A stretch of 55,522 nucleotides of DNA. It comes from Hofstenia miamia (taxonomy: Eukaryota; Xenacoelomorpha; Acoela). The stretch spans positions 1,957,661 through 2,013,182 of the forward strand of contig SCFE01000009.1 of assembly GCA_004352715.1 (NCBI GenBank). The letters run 5' to 3'. This document shows, piece after piece, positions 1 through 10,976 of the stretch. Position 1 is the first letter of the stretch; every line of letters begins with the position of its first letter. The notes beneath the pieces are model-generated. The model saw only the letters and a program-made list of their open reading frames with translations. It had not been told where the DNA came from and did no database searches. The translations under genes and the position numbers were made by a program.

Positions 1-69
1 ATCAGGGCTGTTCGTTACGCTGCTTTGACGTGTTCTTTCTCTAAATATGATTCTATTTTGCGTTGCATA

Positions 70-992
70 CAGAGTTATGACCGGACAGGGCTTGACAAAC
101 AAGGGCTTGAAATTCTTAAATTTTGCCAGGCTGGGCCGGGCCTTCTATTTGGTGATGAAGTTTATTATGGTCATAAAAATTATCTGTACATTAGTGAGAT
201 TAAAATAATATAATATATTTTTAAATAATTTATACGTTCAATAAGGAATGTAAGCAGGGGTGTACTCGAGGGGGTGCTTAGGGGGCTCAGCTCACCTTGT
301 TAAATTAGATTGGGGGAGGGGGCGCAGCTCCCCTTGTTAAATTTATATTAGTATTCGAATTTTGGATTTTATATGTTGAGAATATAAATTATGTTCAAAA
401 TATATCATAAAAATGCAAAACTCAAAATAGGAGCCCCTTGTTAATTACTTAGTATCTAGAATGCCTTTCCTTTCAATGAAGCTTTGATATCATGTAATGA
501 GAAGATAATTACATACTTGGTTCGCATCAATCATTAAATCACTAACTACCACCCGATTCTCCAATTCATTGTTTGTATCAAAATGTGCTCATATTGACAG
601 AAAAGATCATGTCACTAGACCTTTTGTCAATTTCATTCTTCATTTAATTGAACTAAAATCATACCGGATAAAAATTTTCAAAAATGGAAACCGATAAGCC
701 TTTGGATTTTTGGAAGATCAGTGCAACCAACTGAATGTCCATGCTTTCTGTTAAAATGAATTCATTTGAATTGATAATATCAATAATAAATCTGGTCTTT
801 TAATTTGTAGTTTTTGCACTTTTGATTTATTTTTTGACAATTTTCTTTCAATTAATATATTTTTTGCGAAATATTGAAAGAATGTGCTTACAAAATAATA
901 TTCTGATATGAACGGGCTGGATCTGGCTTCAACATCAGGTCTGATATGAACGGGCTGGATCTGGCTTCAACATCAGGCCCGGGCACACTCTG
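70..992. mobile_element. Candidate hAT-type non-autonomous element
   Basis: The left edge reads CAGAGTTATGACCGG and the right edge, reverse-complemented, reads CAGAGTGTGCCCGGG. Both are followed inward by GC-rich tracts (GGGCTGG and GGCCCGGG words) that stand out from the AT-rich surroundings. CAGAG-type ends are typical of hAT elements. The 8 bp flanks (GTTGCATA at 62-69, TTTGTATG at 993-1000) match at 5 of 8 positions, so any target duplication has decayed. The 62-codon ORF at 25-213 crosses the left edge and is not recognisable. No transposase is visible. A chance pairing of GC-rich words is the alternative. Confidence 0.4.
902..977. repeat. 38 bp perfect tandem duplication
   Basis: A 38 bp unit beginning TCTGATATGAACGGG and ending ACATCAGG occurs twice head to tail (902-939 and 940-977) with no difference. 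It lies just inside the right end of the candidate hAT element. Confidence 0.95.
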
Positions 993-1595
993 TTTGTATG
1001 CGTTGTCTTTGTTAATATGAGAAATATCATGGTTGTACGAATTCAATGCTAAAATTTTTTCTAATGATATATAAAAAAGATGAGGTTACAAACACAAGAA
1101 AAATTATGTTTTTTCTAAGAGCCTATCAAAACCTAATGTTTTTTGTAATATTTGATTTTGTATTGATTTTGAAAAATTTGTTTCCTGTTTTAATTTTGAC
1201 AAACTTGCACGTCAATTGATTTTATTGTGAAAAAATTTAAATAAGTCTTGGCTTAATTTTTTTTAAAGGACCAACGTAAAGTATTACAGTACACTGAATT
1301 TTACAGGTTCTTATTTTATTATAAATGAACGATGTTTCAGTTTTGTGATCAATAGAAATTTCAATATGAAACGTTAAATATTTATTGCGTAGGAGTCACT
1401 TTTTGAAGTGTTTCATTGTAGAATCAGCTACAAACCCGATCTCAGTTAATAAGCATATTTTTATTAAGTAATTGAGGAACTTCAGACGGGTAACCTTTTA
1501 GCAAAAAAAACAAAACTGGATTAATAATCCTCTTATAACATGATATGATTATATGATACTTATATTTGAAATGTTTGGATTAGTGGCGTCAAACC
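993..1595. other. AT-rich non-coding stretch
   Basis: Plain AT-rich sequence with poly-A/T runs. I see no gene, repeat boundary or RNA. It ends in an assembly gap. Confidence 0.7.
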
Positions 1596-2595
1596 NNNNN
1601 NNNNNNNNNNNNNNNNNNNNNNNNNNNNNNNNNNNNNNNNNNNNNNNNNNNNNNNNNNNNNNNNNNNNNNNNNNNNNNNNNNNNNNNNNNNNNNNNNNNN
1701 NNNNNNNNNNNNNNNNNNNNNNNNNNNNNNNNNNNNNNNNNNNNNNNNNNNNNNNNNNNNNNNNNNNNNNNNNNNNNNNNNNNNNNNNNNNNNNNNNNNN
1801 NNNNNNNNNNNNNNNNNNNNNNNNNNNNNNNNNNNNNNNNNNNNNNNNNNNNNNNNNNNNNNNNNNNNNNNNNNNNNNNNNNNNNNNNNNNNNNNNNNNN
1901 NNNNNNNNNNNNNNNNNNNNNNNNNNNNNNNNNNNNNNNNNNNNNNNNNNNNNNNNNNNNNNNNNNNNNNNNNNNNNNNNNNNNNNNNNNNNNNNNNNNN
2001 NNNNNNNNNNNNNNNNNNNNNNNNNNNNNNNNNNNNNNNNNNNNNNNNNNNNNNNNNNNNNNNNNNNNNNNNNNNNNNNNNNNNNNNNNNNNNNNNNNNN
2101 NNNNNNNNNNNNNNNNNNNNNNNNNNNNNNNNNNNNNNNNNNNNNNNNNNNNNNNNNNNNNNNNNNNNNNNNNNNNNNNNNNNNNNNNNNNNNNNNNNNN
2201 NNNNNNNNNNNNNNNNNNNNNNNNNNNNNNNNNNNNNNNNNNNNNNNNNNNNNNNNNNNNNNNNNNNNNNNNNNNNNNNNNNNNNNNNNNNNNNNNNNNN
2301 NNNNNNNNNNNNNNNNNNNNNNNNNNNNNNNNNNNNNNNNNNNNNNNNNNNNNNNNNNNNNNNNNNNNNNNNNNNNNNNNNNNNNNNNNNNNNNNNNNNN
2401 NNNNNNNNNNNNNNNNNNNNNNNNNNNNNNNNNNNNNNNNNNNNNNNNNNNNNNNNNNNNNNNNNNNNNNNNNNNNNNNNNNNNNNNNNNNNNNNNNNNN
2501 NNNNNNNNNNNNNNNNNNNNNNNNNNNNNNNNNNNNNNNNNNNNNNNNNNNNNNNNNNNNNNNNNNNNNNNNNNNNNNNNNNNNNNNNNNNNNNN
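1596..2595. other. Assembly gap, exactly 1000 N
   Basis: Exactly 1000 undetermined bases, the same length as the gap at 4140-5139, so probably a default placeholder and not a measured distance. Reading frames that cross it are meaningless. Confidence 0.98.
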
Positions 2596-4139
2596 TCTAT
2601 TTGGCTTAGTGGCATGTAGGCTAATTAGCATTGAAAAGAATAATATCCATTTGTACAACCTGTACGTGTTAAGGGTATTTAAATTCTAAAGTAAATTACA
2701 TTTTCAAAAAAAAATTTTGAAACTTCTAGTGTAATGTTTACTTCAAATACATTTTTTACTTATTATTTACTGAATTAACTCCAGAAAAATCTAAACATAT
2801 CTTTTTAATTCTCCCGCAACGATTTGTCTAAAATACTTATTGCACGTGCGAAATATTTTAGCACAGTTCCTTATTTGGTTCATTTTTTAAAAATGCTCAA
2901 TCAAGATGAGTTTATTGTTATCCACGACCTGAGTATGTGTTTTTCCTACATGGTAATAATGCATTCAATGATTCCATATTGGTGAACCTTCAAATTTAAC
3001 ACGTTTTCATGAGAAGGTTTCATATATATATTAACATTTTGATATCGGCAACAGGGTGTGCTATTGCTAAAGCAGCAGTAAACAGTCCCGGTCCTGTAAT
3101 GTTTACCCACAAAAGTCAATTTAACTAATTTTTTCTGTTCTTGCAATTGAGCTTGCTCAGCCTTTTTACCTGCCCAGCTACATCCCTTAGTTCAAATTGT
3201 TTAAGGAATAATAACAGATAAAATTTTTAAAGCATGCATTTGAAAAAAATTAAAGTCTTATCATATTTAAAACAGACCATATTTTTACGCAAAAGTGATT
3301 TAAAATTACATTTGTCATGTCAGGTGTATTCCATGAAATTTAATAACATTGAGTCAAAAGACTATTTGTAGTTTGAATATTCGATTCTCAAGAGAAAAAT
3401 CTGGACTTACTACACAATCAACAAGGATGCATTATTGTTTCCATTATTGGTCATAATTGGTGTTTGACAAATGGGCCATTAATGGCCTAAAAATATATCC
3501 AACAAAAAGCCAATAATGAAGTCTTTTTTAACTTCATTTGTTAAATTATGAATGTACATGCAATACAAAATACGATGTAAAAACTTTTTGTTTTATCAAA
3601 TATAACACAAACATACTATAAACTAATTGCAATCTCTATACTTTTCCATAGATCGATTTTTTGATCTAGATCCATTTCAGATCCATTAAATTCTTAGAGA
3701 TCGATCCATGGGATTTCCAGCGATCCACGGTTAATAAAAATGACCACTAGAAAGAAAAGCCATGTGAGTAAATCGAAAATTACAACAAAATAAATAGGGC
3801 TCGTTAAAATGCCGTTCCAATTACAATACGGTAGTATTTTGCATAGCAAAATGGCGAAATTTCAATAAAACAGAAGAACTGCAATAAATCATTTAATTTT
3901 CAATACGCTATACTCTAATTTTACTTCAATTTGCGTTGAGTTTTACTTGTAAAAAGAGAAAGGATAAGACTCACTAGTGAGTTTATTATCAGTTATTTGC
4001 TAAATGCTACATATAGTATCTTGTATAGATTCCGTTTCGGATAAATAACCAGAGAGATTTCCAACACATCTTCATGTGAAAGGATAGTTTAATGTCTTCT
4101 ATGAACTGCTTATAATGACTCTAATAAGCACTACTACTA
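2596..4139. repeat. Copy A of a dispersed repeat, isolated between two gaps
   Basis: From its first base (TCTATTTGGCTTAGTGGC) this contig aligns collinearly with 50312-51599 (copy B), with scattered substitutions and small indels. The match runs to the last base before the next gap (CACTACTACTA). Copy A carries about 270 bp at roughly 3160-3435 that copy B lacks. A palindromic GGCCATTAATGGCC sits near 3475. A short minus-strand frame (2946-3146, Cys-rich) is partly shared with copy B, but a 1 nt indel changes its upstream frame, so I do not call a gene. Confidence 0.85.
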
Positions 4140-5139
4140 NNNNNNNNNNNNNNNNNNNNNNNNNNNNNNNNNNNNNNNNNNNNNNNNNNNNNNNNNNNNN
4201 NNNNNNNNNNNNNNNNNNNNNNNNNNNNNNNNNNNNNNNNNNNNNNNNNNNNNNNNNNNNNNNNNNNNNNNNNNNNNNNNNNNNNNNNNNNNNNNNNNNN
4301 NNNNNNNNNNNNNNNNNNNNNNNNNNNNNNNNNNNNNNNNNNNNNNNNNNNNNNNNNNNNNNNNNNNNNNNNNNNNNNNNNNNNNNNNNNNNNNNNNNNN
4401 NNNNNNNNNNNNNNNNNNNNNNNNNNNNNNNNNNNNNNNNNNNNNNNNNNNNNNNNNNNNNNNNNNNNNNNNNNNNNNNNNNNNNNNNNNNNNNNNNNNN
4501 NNNNNNNNNNNNNNNNNNNNNNNNNNNNNNNNNNNNNNNNNNNNNNNNNNNNNNNNNNNNNNNNNNNNNNNNNNNNNNNNNNNNNNNNNNNNNNNNNNNN
4601 NNNNNNNNNNNNNNNNNNNNNNNNNNNNNNNNNNNNNNNNNNNNNNNNNNNNNNNNNNNNNNNNNNNNNNNNNNNNNNNNNNNNNNNNNNNNNNNNNNNN
4701 NNNNNNNNNNNNNNNNNNNNNNNNNNNNNNNNNNNNNNNNNNNNNNNNNNNNNNNNNNNNNNNNNNNNNNNNNNNNNNNNNNNNNNNNNNNNNNNNNNNN
4801 NNNNNNNNNNNNNNNNNNNNNNNNNNNNNNNNNNNNNNNNNNNNNNNNNNNNNNNNNNNNNNNNNNNNNNNNNNNNNNNNNNNNNNNNNNNNNNNNNNNN
4901 NNNNNNNNNNNNNNNNNNNNNNNNNNNNNNNNNNNNNNNNNNNNNNNNNNNNNNNNNNNNNNNNNNNNNNNNNNNNNNNNNNNNNNNNNNNNNNNNNNNN
5001 NNNNNNNNNNNNNNNNNNNNNNNNNNNNNNNNNNNNNNNNNNNNNNNNNNNNNNNNNNNNNNNNNNNNNNNNNNNNNNNNNNNNNNNNNNNNNNNNNNNN
5101 NNNNNNNNNNNNNNNNNNNNNNNNNNNNNNNNNNNNNNN
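4140..5139. other. Assembly gap, exactly 1000 N
   Basis: A second run of exactly 1000 undetermined bases. Copy B (51600 onward) shows what could follow here if copy A is a faithful copy. The sequence after the gap (5140 onward) does not resemble that continuation. Confidence 0.98.
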
Positions 5140-5840
5140 TGCTGTTAGAGGGCTACAACAATTTGTGCTACAATTTCTTGTAATGTTTGAACTTTGAAAT
5201 GAGTTGAAAGCAAATAGCAATGAATTTGTCTGTTCTTAGAGGGCTCAGACAGAAGAGATTAGAAAAGCTACTTGAGAGATGTTGAATTTGGAATAATTTA
5301 TTCGAAATAATTGCACAGAGATGGGGTTTGGTTGAAGGGTTTGAGGTTTTGAATATAGAAATGAATGTTAAAAAAAGAATTGAGATAATTGGGAATATGG
5401 GAAATGGAAAATTATTGAATTGGAAAAAAGTTTAAGTGGTTGAGATCGGAACCAGAAAGAAGTGAACATAGATTCACTGGGGTCGTGGGTGGGTCCCTGC
5501 CCCATGTCAGTCGGAATTGGACATAAAATTTGAAAATGGAGATATTTGTTTTATAAAGAACTCATATCTCTTTTGCAAAGTTGAATTCTTACATTAGCAA
5601 CTTTGAGCAAGCATTTCTTGTGGAATATATTGGTTGGAAACACATGTTCTAAAGATGACTTTAAACAAACAAATTTGAATTACAAAAATTATTTGTGTCT
5701 AATCTATTGAACATACGCAAATTTCTTGATTGTTTCATTGAAATATGTGCGCACTATATTGTGAATAGTATTCTATCAAAAAAAATCAAATTTAAAGACA
5801 ATTACCATGGTTTAATCTACTAATCAGAAACCTATGGGAG
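5140..5840. other. Non-coding stretch with a GC-richer patch
   Basis: No coding sequence recognised. TTAGAGGGCT occurs twice (about 5145 and 5237). A GC-richer patch at 5465-5520 contains GGTCGTGGGTGGGTCCC. It may be an old interspersed repeat, but no ends or target duplications were found. Confidence 0.5.
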
Positions 5841-6084
5841 TTTTACCCTTTTTTCATTCTAATGTATTCGCCCTATATTGTTAATAGAGTTTCGCCAAAC
5901 CCATTTTAAACCCATTTTATGTTGATTCCCTTTGACAAAAATGCACATTTTAGGGAATAAAAATAATACAGGGTTTTACCCTTTTTTCATTCTAATGTAT
6001 TCGCCCTATATTGTTAATAGAGTTTCGCCAAACCCATTTTAAACCCATTTTACATTGATTCCCTTTGACGAAATTGCACTTTTT
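5841..6084. repeat. Tandem duplication, ~133 bp period
   Basis: A block starting TTTTACCCTTTTTTCATTC at 5841 recurs at 5974, and about 110 bp are nearly identical (TATGTTG versus TACATTG near the end). Each unit itself repeats AAACCCATTTT twice. Non-coding. Confidence 0.9.
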
Positions 6085-6371
6085 TAGCTATATAAAAAAA
6101 CATGTAATTTCAATCTTCTAATATCTTTACCCAAAAAGTCAAATTTGGAAGTTGATAAAACACGTCTAACTATTGCTCAGAAAGTAATGAATCTATGTGC
6201 GCAGTTTAAGCAGTGAAATTAATTGTGCAACCATGGATGAAACATAAATTGCAATGTAAACAATTTGTTTTCATATGACTAAAGCAATATGCGCATTTTG
6301 TTTTTATCTATACAGAAACAATAGAAAAACAGAATAACACAAAGAATGGCAAGTAAATTTCACAGTAATAA

Positions 6372-6490
6372 TGCACTACATATAATAATGAAACTTCTTG
6401 GCGCCAAGGCGCCACGTAGATTTTCCTATGTTGATACACTACATTTAATTCATTAACTAATAATGAAACTTCTCGGCACCAAGGCGCCTC
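6372..6490. repeat. 75 bp-spaced duplication with GGCGCC palindromes
   Basis: TAATAATGAAACTTCT followed by GGCGCCAAGGCGCC occurs at 6383 and again, with two changes, at 6458. Each unit holds overlapping palindromes (CTTGGCGCCAAG is perfect in unit 1), so short hairpins are possible. The 65-codon minus-strand ORF across it (6308-6505) merely translates the repeat twice and is not a gene. Confidence 0.8.
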
Positions 6491-6539
6491 GTGCATGTAC
6501 CACATATATCATATTATATATAGTATTATATTTTCTATG

Positions 6540-7135
6540 TATCTGCTTAAAATATTCAGCCGGAACCCGGCATTTCCACATTGATTTGAACAAAAAATCT
6601 CACAATTGTATCCTAATATATATATATAATATTTCGTGATTTCACATTATTTCTACATACATTCTATGTTATATTGACATCCCAGCCTCAACCCAAAAAA
6701 TTGGTCAAATACAAAATTTATATATTTTCTAATCTTTTTTGGATATAAAACCATATTAGCAAACGCATTGAACTGCTTTCAAAACTCGGCAATTAGCAAT
6801 TTTTTAAAAATCTAAAGATTTTTTATCATTTCCTACCAACATTTTAAAATATCCTGGCATCCCGGGACCAACGAAAACATTTTAGCAAATACAGAACTTA
6901 TATGATTCTAAAAGTTTTTAGAATTAAAACCATATTATCAAGCGATTCCGCCCAGTTTCAACATCAATTTCATAAGCACTTTTTAATAATTTGCAATTTC
7001 ATAGCTTGTTCTACCCACATTCAAGCAATAATGTATCTCTTTAACATATTTAGGCTTAACCCGGCTTTCCAATATTGATTTGAAAGAAAAATCTCATAAT
7101 TGTGTCATAATATATTGAATAAATGGTGATTTCAC
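6540..7135. repeat. Diverged ~180 bp tandem (satellite-like) repeat
   Basis: Similar blocks recur about every 180 bp. Landmarks are the TTCTACATACATTC-type words near 6651, 6832 and 7010, the AAACCATATTA words near 6748 and 6928, and the AACCCGG...ATTGATTTGAA...TCTCA words near 6560 and 7055. Units are well diverged, so this is an old array of about three units. No ORF. Confidence 0.6.
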
Positions 7136-7139
7136 ATTT

Positions 7140-7145
<6 letters not shown>

Positions 7146-7182
<37 letters not shown>

Positions 7183-7196
7183 TATATGTATATATA
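7146..7196. repeat. (AT)n microsatellite
   Basis: About 50 bp of nearly pure AT dinucleotide with one ATAATA interruption and a GTATATAC end. The Tyr/Ile-rich ORF at 7056-7262 is only its translation. Confidence 0.97.
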
Positions 7197-8222
7197 CAAA
7201 CATATATAAATAAATACAGGAGAAAGAGCAATTGAAAAATTCAATATTCTGAACTGCATCAAATCAGAGCCTTAATGCATAAAAGAAGTAGCTTGTTGAA
7301 AATTATTAGAAAATTAACATAATTGCTGTTAGGATTGAACTGGCGTGAAACCCCTTTAGATAGACACAAATAAGCTGATGCCAGCAGCTACCTACAAACA
7401 GTTATTACATTAAATTTGTAGTCGATTCTCAACTTATGAGCGATTACATAACAAAAACAGGCTAAAGTGTACTATCGATAAGGAAGGATAAACATTTCAT
7501 ATAGGTTCTATTAGATGTTTTTGTGAACATTTTCCCATAAAATCGTGTTAATACCTAGGGAAGAGCCGAGATACAATTATGTTGTTATTAGCGTTAACAT
7601 TTGTTTGTTGGGAAAATACATTGATAAATTCAATAGTTTGTTAAAAATTCAATAAACCGGATGAGAATAATCCAGGGTGGTTTGAAATTGATCTTCAAGC
7701 GTGCTGTGCCCCCATGGACCTGGAAATATCCCTGAAATGGAACTATTTAAATTGTAAAGTAACCGATGTTTAAGTATTGATCCTTTCTATGCAGTAGACA
7801 GTGCATACATAAAAATCCAAAAATATATAGTAAAATATTTAATGCAATTGTTATACATGTATTTTATTGACAATGACAAGGAATAGTCAGGCATATCCAT
7901 GGGACATTTTTCTATTCCATCCCACGGGATTTCCATTATAACATTAATATGGACTACAGTTCAAATAAAATTATTATGAAAGTTTAGATTTAGTCTACTA
8001 AATAGGACTACATTTTCAAAGAGACATGCAAAACGACAAAATGTATTGAATTTATTAAATTTCAGCCTAAATTTATTTTATTATATCAAGTATCGACTAC
8101 CATGCGAAATACAAATATATGCTGTCCCATTCCATTCCATCCCATCCCATCCCAAGGGAATAACATTCCTATGGACAAGCTGGGTATAGTCCTACTAAAT
8201 ATAAAATATTTTGCTCTTTATT
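7197..8222. other. AT-rich stretch with CCATT/CCCAT tract
   Basis: No gene seen. A short tract of CCATT/CCCAT pentamers lies at about 8123-8153, between paragraphs of AT-rich sequence. GGAAATATCCC-type and CCCATGGAC words recur (7710-7735, 7900-7925, 8150-8180), which may mark an old interspersed repeat whose limits I cannot set. Confidence 0.5.
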
Positions 8223-8534
8223 TACAGTCTCGTGCAAAAGTTTTAGTCACTTTTACTTCAATCATTTTATAACAACTTTATTAATCCTCTCTGTTACCAA
8301 TTTCAATTAATCGACCAAATTCAAATTAAATAACCATTACATTACAAAACGATGTCTACTGAGAAAATATAGAAGATTACTGCATAGTCAACTTTTGTGT
8401 TAGCAACCAGTAAACAGCCGTGCATAACTTTTAGTCACTTTTTTAATGTGGATGTGTTTGAATATGTTTCTCAATATTTGACAGGGTTTTGCTATTTCTA
8501 CCAAATTAAACAGAAACAACCAGTTTATGAAACT

Positions 8535-10338
8535 ATGGGTCGTATTACACCTGAGAAACGCCACGAAGTTCTTGATATATTTCGTTCCGGCCAGAATAGG
8601 TTTAAAATTGCCAAACAACTGCCCAAGTAACATCAATTGTTGGGCCATCATTGGTCCATTGTTGGCGTAATATTGGCCAATATTGGCATTTGGCCATTGG
8701 GCCAATATTGGGCCATTAGTATTTGCCAATAATGAGCGCACAAAAATTGATACATATTTGTTATTTGACATCATTTTGAATGCTACTTTGCATTTCTACA
8801 TTTAGTAGAAAATTGTCACTAGTAAATTTCACCTAAATTTCAAAGAAGCAAAAATACAAGAAAGTTCAAAACCTTCAAAATATAAGCCATAATTTTCTAT
8901 GGACCCAGAATTGTAATGACCTGAGTCATGTCTAGTACCAATATAGTTGGTCCCACTAGCATTAAATTTCCATTCCCATTTAAAATTTTGGTCTTATGTA
9001 GATCCAAACATAGCACCTATTTTGAACAAAATTAGCAAAAAATTTTAATAAAATTCTGAAAATTATAGTTTAAGTTTCGTCAATAAATATCACAATTCTA
9101 TATTAGGCCTGCCCCTACTCACATCCTTAGTCTCAGGTACAAGTATTTGAGACTGGCCTTAGTAACTTCTATGTGACTACATTATTCCACTAAGTCATAA
9201 TTTTTTTATTCCAATAGTTTATTACAAAGGCAAAATGCAAATTAACTTAAAAATATCAGTAGATGTATAAATAAGATGCAAATGATACATAAGCAGTAAT
9301 TTTGAATGCCAAATATTGGTAATTACTAATGGTCCAATATTGGCCCAATGGCCAAATGCCAATATTGGCCAATATTGCGCTAACAATGTGCCAATGATGG
9401 CCCAACAATTGATGCTACTTGGATGTCTGTTTCTCCAACAGTAGTTCGCCATATCGTTAAAAACACCTAAGTGGATTTCCAGTTGAGGACTTACGCCGAA
9501 CGGGTCGTCCTCCTATTCTGACGCCCAAACAAAAACGAATAATTGCTCGAGAATCAAGGAAAGCGCCCACTTTAATCACAGCACAACTCCGGTCAGCGAC
9601 TGATTTAGTCACTGTTATATCAGTAGATACTATAAATAGAGTTTTACGAGGTGCCGGGCTCTTTGGCCGAATAGCAGCCAAAAAACCACTTCTCACTTTG
9701 GCACATAAAAGAAAACGATTAACATATTGCAAAGACAGGTACATGTGGCGCTTTTGGAATTGGAGCAAGCACATCTTCACAGATGAGTGTTTGTTGTCTT
9801 TAGGTGGGCGATTTAGGAAATACGTCCGTAGACTTCCAGGAACACGATTCCATGAAAAATATACGAGCAAAACTACGAAATTTCCTACTTCTCAGATGAT
9901 TTGGGGGCGATACGAGGAGATGGCGTACGCGTTCTAGAGAAATGCCATGCAACTTAAATTCGACCGAATATTGTCGTACTTTGGAAAAATTCATTGCGAA
10001 ATATCCTTCAACATGGGTTTGTGCTACAGCAGGACGGTGCATGGGCGCATACTTCACGTTTCACACTCAGTACTTGAAGGACCATAACATTTCGTACGTT
10101 GAGAACTGGCCTCCCCAAAATACCCATCTCAACATTATTGAGAATTTATGGGATGTTCTCAAACAAAAAGTTCAGGAAAGGCACCCGAGAAACAGGGACG
10201 AACTTTAAGCAGTCGCGCAAGAAGAATGGGCACTTATTCCGGATTCTAAAATAGTGAAACTTTTCGAATCATTACCAAAAAGAGTGAAGTTGTGCGGGTC
10301 AAGGGAAGTCATTCCAAGTACTAACTCAAACTTTTAGT
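8535..10338 (+). pseudogene. Tc1 transposase pseudogene, split by an 800 bp insertion
   Basis: The start codon at 8535 opens MGRITPEKRHEVLDIF, the N-terminal helix-turn-helix of Tc1 transposases, and the frame is cut after AKQL by the nested element. It resumes at 9423 with MSVSPTVVRHIVK, then the second DNA-binding region (TGRPPILTPKQKRIIARES, about 9500-9560). The catalytic triad is visible but in different frames: D in FTDE near 9782, D in QQDGA at 10033-10035, and E in NIIENLWD at 10140-10142. The last two are about 35 codons apart, as expected for DD34E. The usual SPDLN before the Glu is degraded to NTHLN. Several frameshifts and stops make it non-functional. Confidence 0.9.
8623..9422. 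mobile_element. 800 bp element with ~100 bp inverted termini, nested in Tc1
   Basis: The first ~100 bp and the reverse complement of the last ~100 bp match at about nine positions in ten, starting CCAAGTAACATCAATTGTTG at 8623. The arms are full of TTGG/CCAA words (AATATTGGCCAATATTGG), so each arm is itself partly palindromic. The centre is AT-rich with no recognisable ORF. It interrupts the Tc1 transposase between CTG and ATG codons, leaving an apparently in-frame junction. I could not define a target duplication, so the superfamily is open. The ORFs at 8400-8774 and 9222-9452 (minus) are translations of the arms. Confidence 0.8.
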
Positions 10339-10456
10339 TACATATATGTATGTTTTGTTGCTATTTTATTATTATAACAAACTATTCTTATTTTGAAACA
10401 GTTTTTACTAACAGTATGTTGGGGTTGTGAAAGTGTCTAAAACTTTTGCAAGGCTG

Positions 10457-10768
10457 TAAACAAGTTGTTACTTAAAAACGTCACTCAGCGTATATTCGCT
10501 TTGTTTAAAAACATACAATCACCTATGCAAAGAAGCAAATGACCTGGGCTTTACGTAAATGTTTCAAGCTTTGGTTATGTTCATCAGAATTGAAATAAAC
10601 TACTGTTAAACTATTGGTTCTGCGAATGGCTAAACTTTACACGAGACTGTAGTTTAAGGGTTTGCATATACCTTAGCAAGACCCATATTTCACTGACCGC
10701 CATGCGGGATTTCTAAAGAAATAAAAATCATCACAAGAATGAACAGTTAGTTTTTATGGAATCACTAC
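10457..10768. other. Spacer with an orphan Tc1-like terminus
   Basis: Non-coding. At 10630-10651, read on the minus strand, is TACAGTCTCGTGTAAAGTTT, whose first 12 bases equal the flank plus left terminus of the Tc1 element at 8223. No second partner end was found. The minus-strand frame running left from the cadherin exon stops at about 10754. Confidence 0.6.
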
Positions 10769-10976
10769 CGTTTGACTGTCTTCTTTTGATGAATCAACTT
10801 CGGTCACTTGTATTTTAATACGATAAATGAGGTTGACGCCTGAAACATCTGCATCAATGATCTCTTTAACGAAAAGTTCACCAGACAAAGAGTTAATGGA
10901 AAATAATCCTGAGGGATCTTCTGGGATTTCAAAGAAGAGATTAGTACTACCATGATCAACTTCAACTTTGTAAATA
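10769..10976 (-). CDS. Cadherin exon 3 of 3 seen (EC-domain segment)
   Basis: A 208 bp internal exon on the minus strand. Its acceptor is AAATTTAG|TATTTAC at 10976 and its likely donor ACG|GTAGTG at 10769. It encodes 69 complete codons of an extracellular cadherin (EC) repeat: the FFEI strand, then GLFSINSLSGELFVKE (matching the family's F-x-I...G-x-L pattern), then DADVSG, and the terminal YRIKIQVTEVD strand. The first base completes an Arg codon begun in the exon at 11785-12013 (phase 2). EC repeats form rod-like calcium-stabilised ectodomains for cell adhesion. Exons further downstream (below 10769) were not found. The donor choice is less sure than the acceptor. Confidence 0.75.

Larger units (their letters stand above)
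8225..10456 (+). mobile_element. Tc1-family DNA transposon, inactive, with a nested element
   Basis: The left end (CAGTCTCGTGCAAAAGTTTT) and the reverse complement of the right end (CAGCCTTGCAAAAGTTTTAG) are imperfect inverted repeats, sharing GCAAAAGTTTTAG then a CACTTT word. Both are flanked by TA (8223-8224 and 10457-10458), the target duplication of Tc1/mariner. After subtracting the 800 bp nested element the length is about 1.43 kb, normal for Tc1. It encodes one plus-strand transposase that is now broken. It lies just downstream of the cadherin exons, which are on the other strand. Confidence 0.9.

Noticed and set aside
1549-5220. Frames of more than 350 codons across 1549-2689 and 4099-5220
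   Set aside because: They consist almost entirely of undetermined bases in the two 1000-N gaps.
7690-8190. Element suggested by CCCATGGAC/GTCCATAGG words
   Set aside because: Inverted match is too short and broken to set ends; left as a note in the spacer entry.
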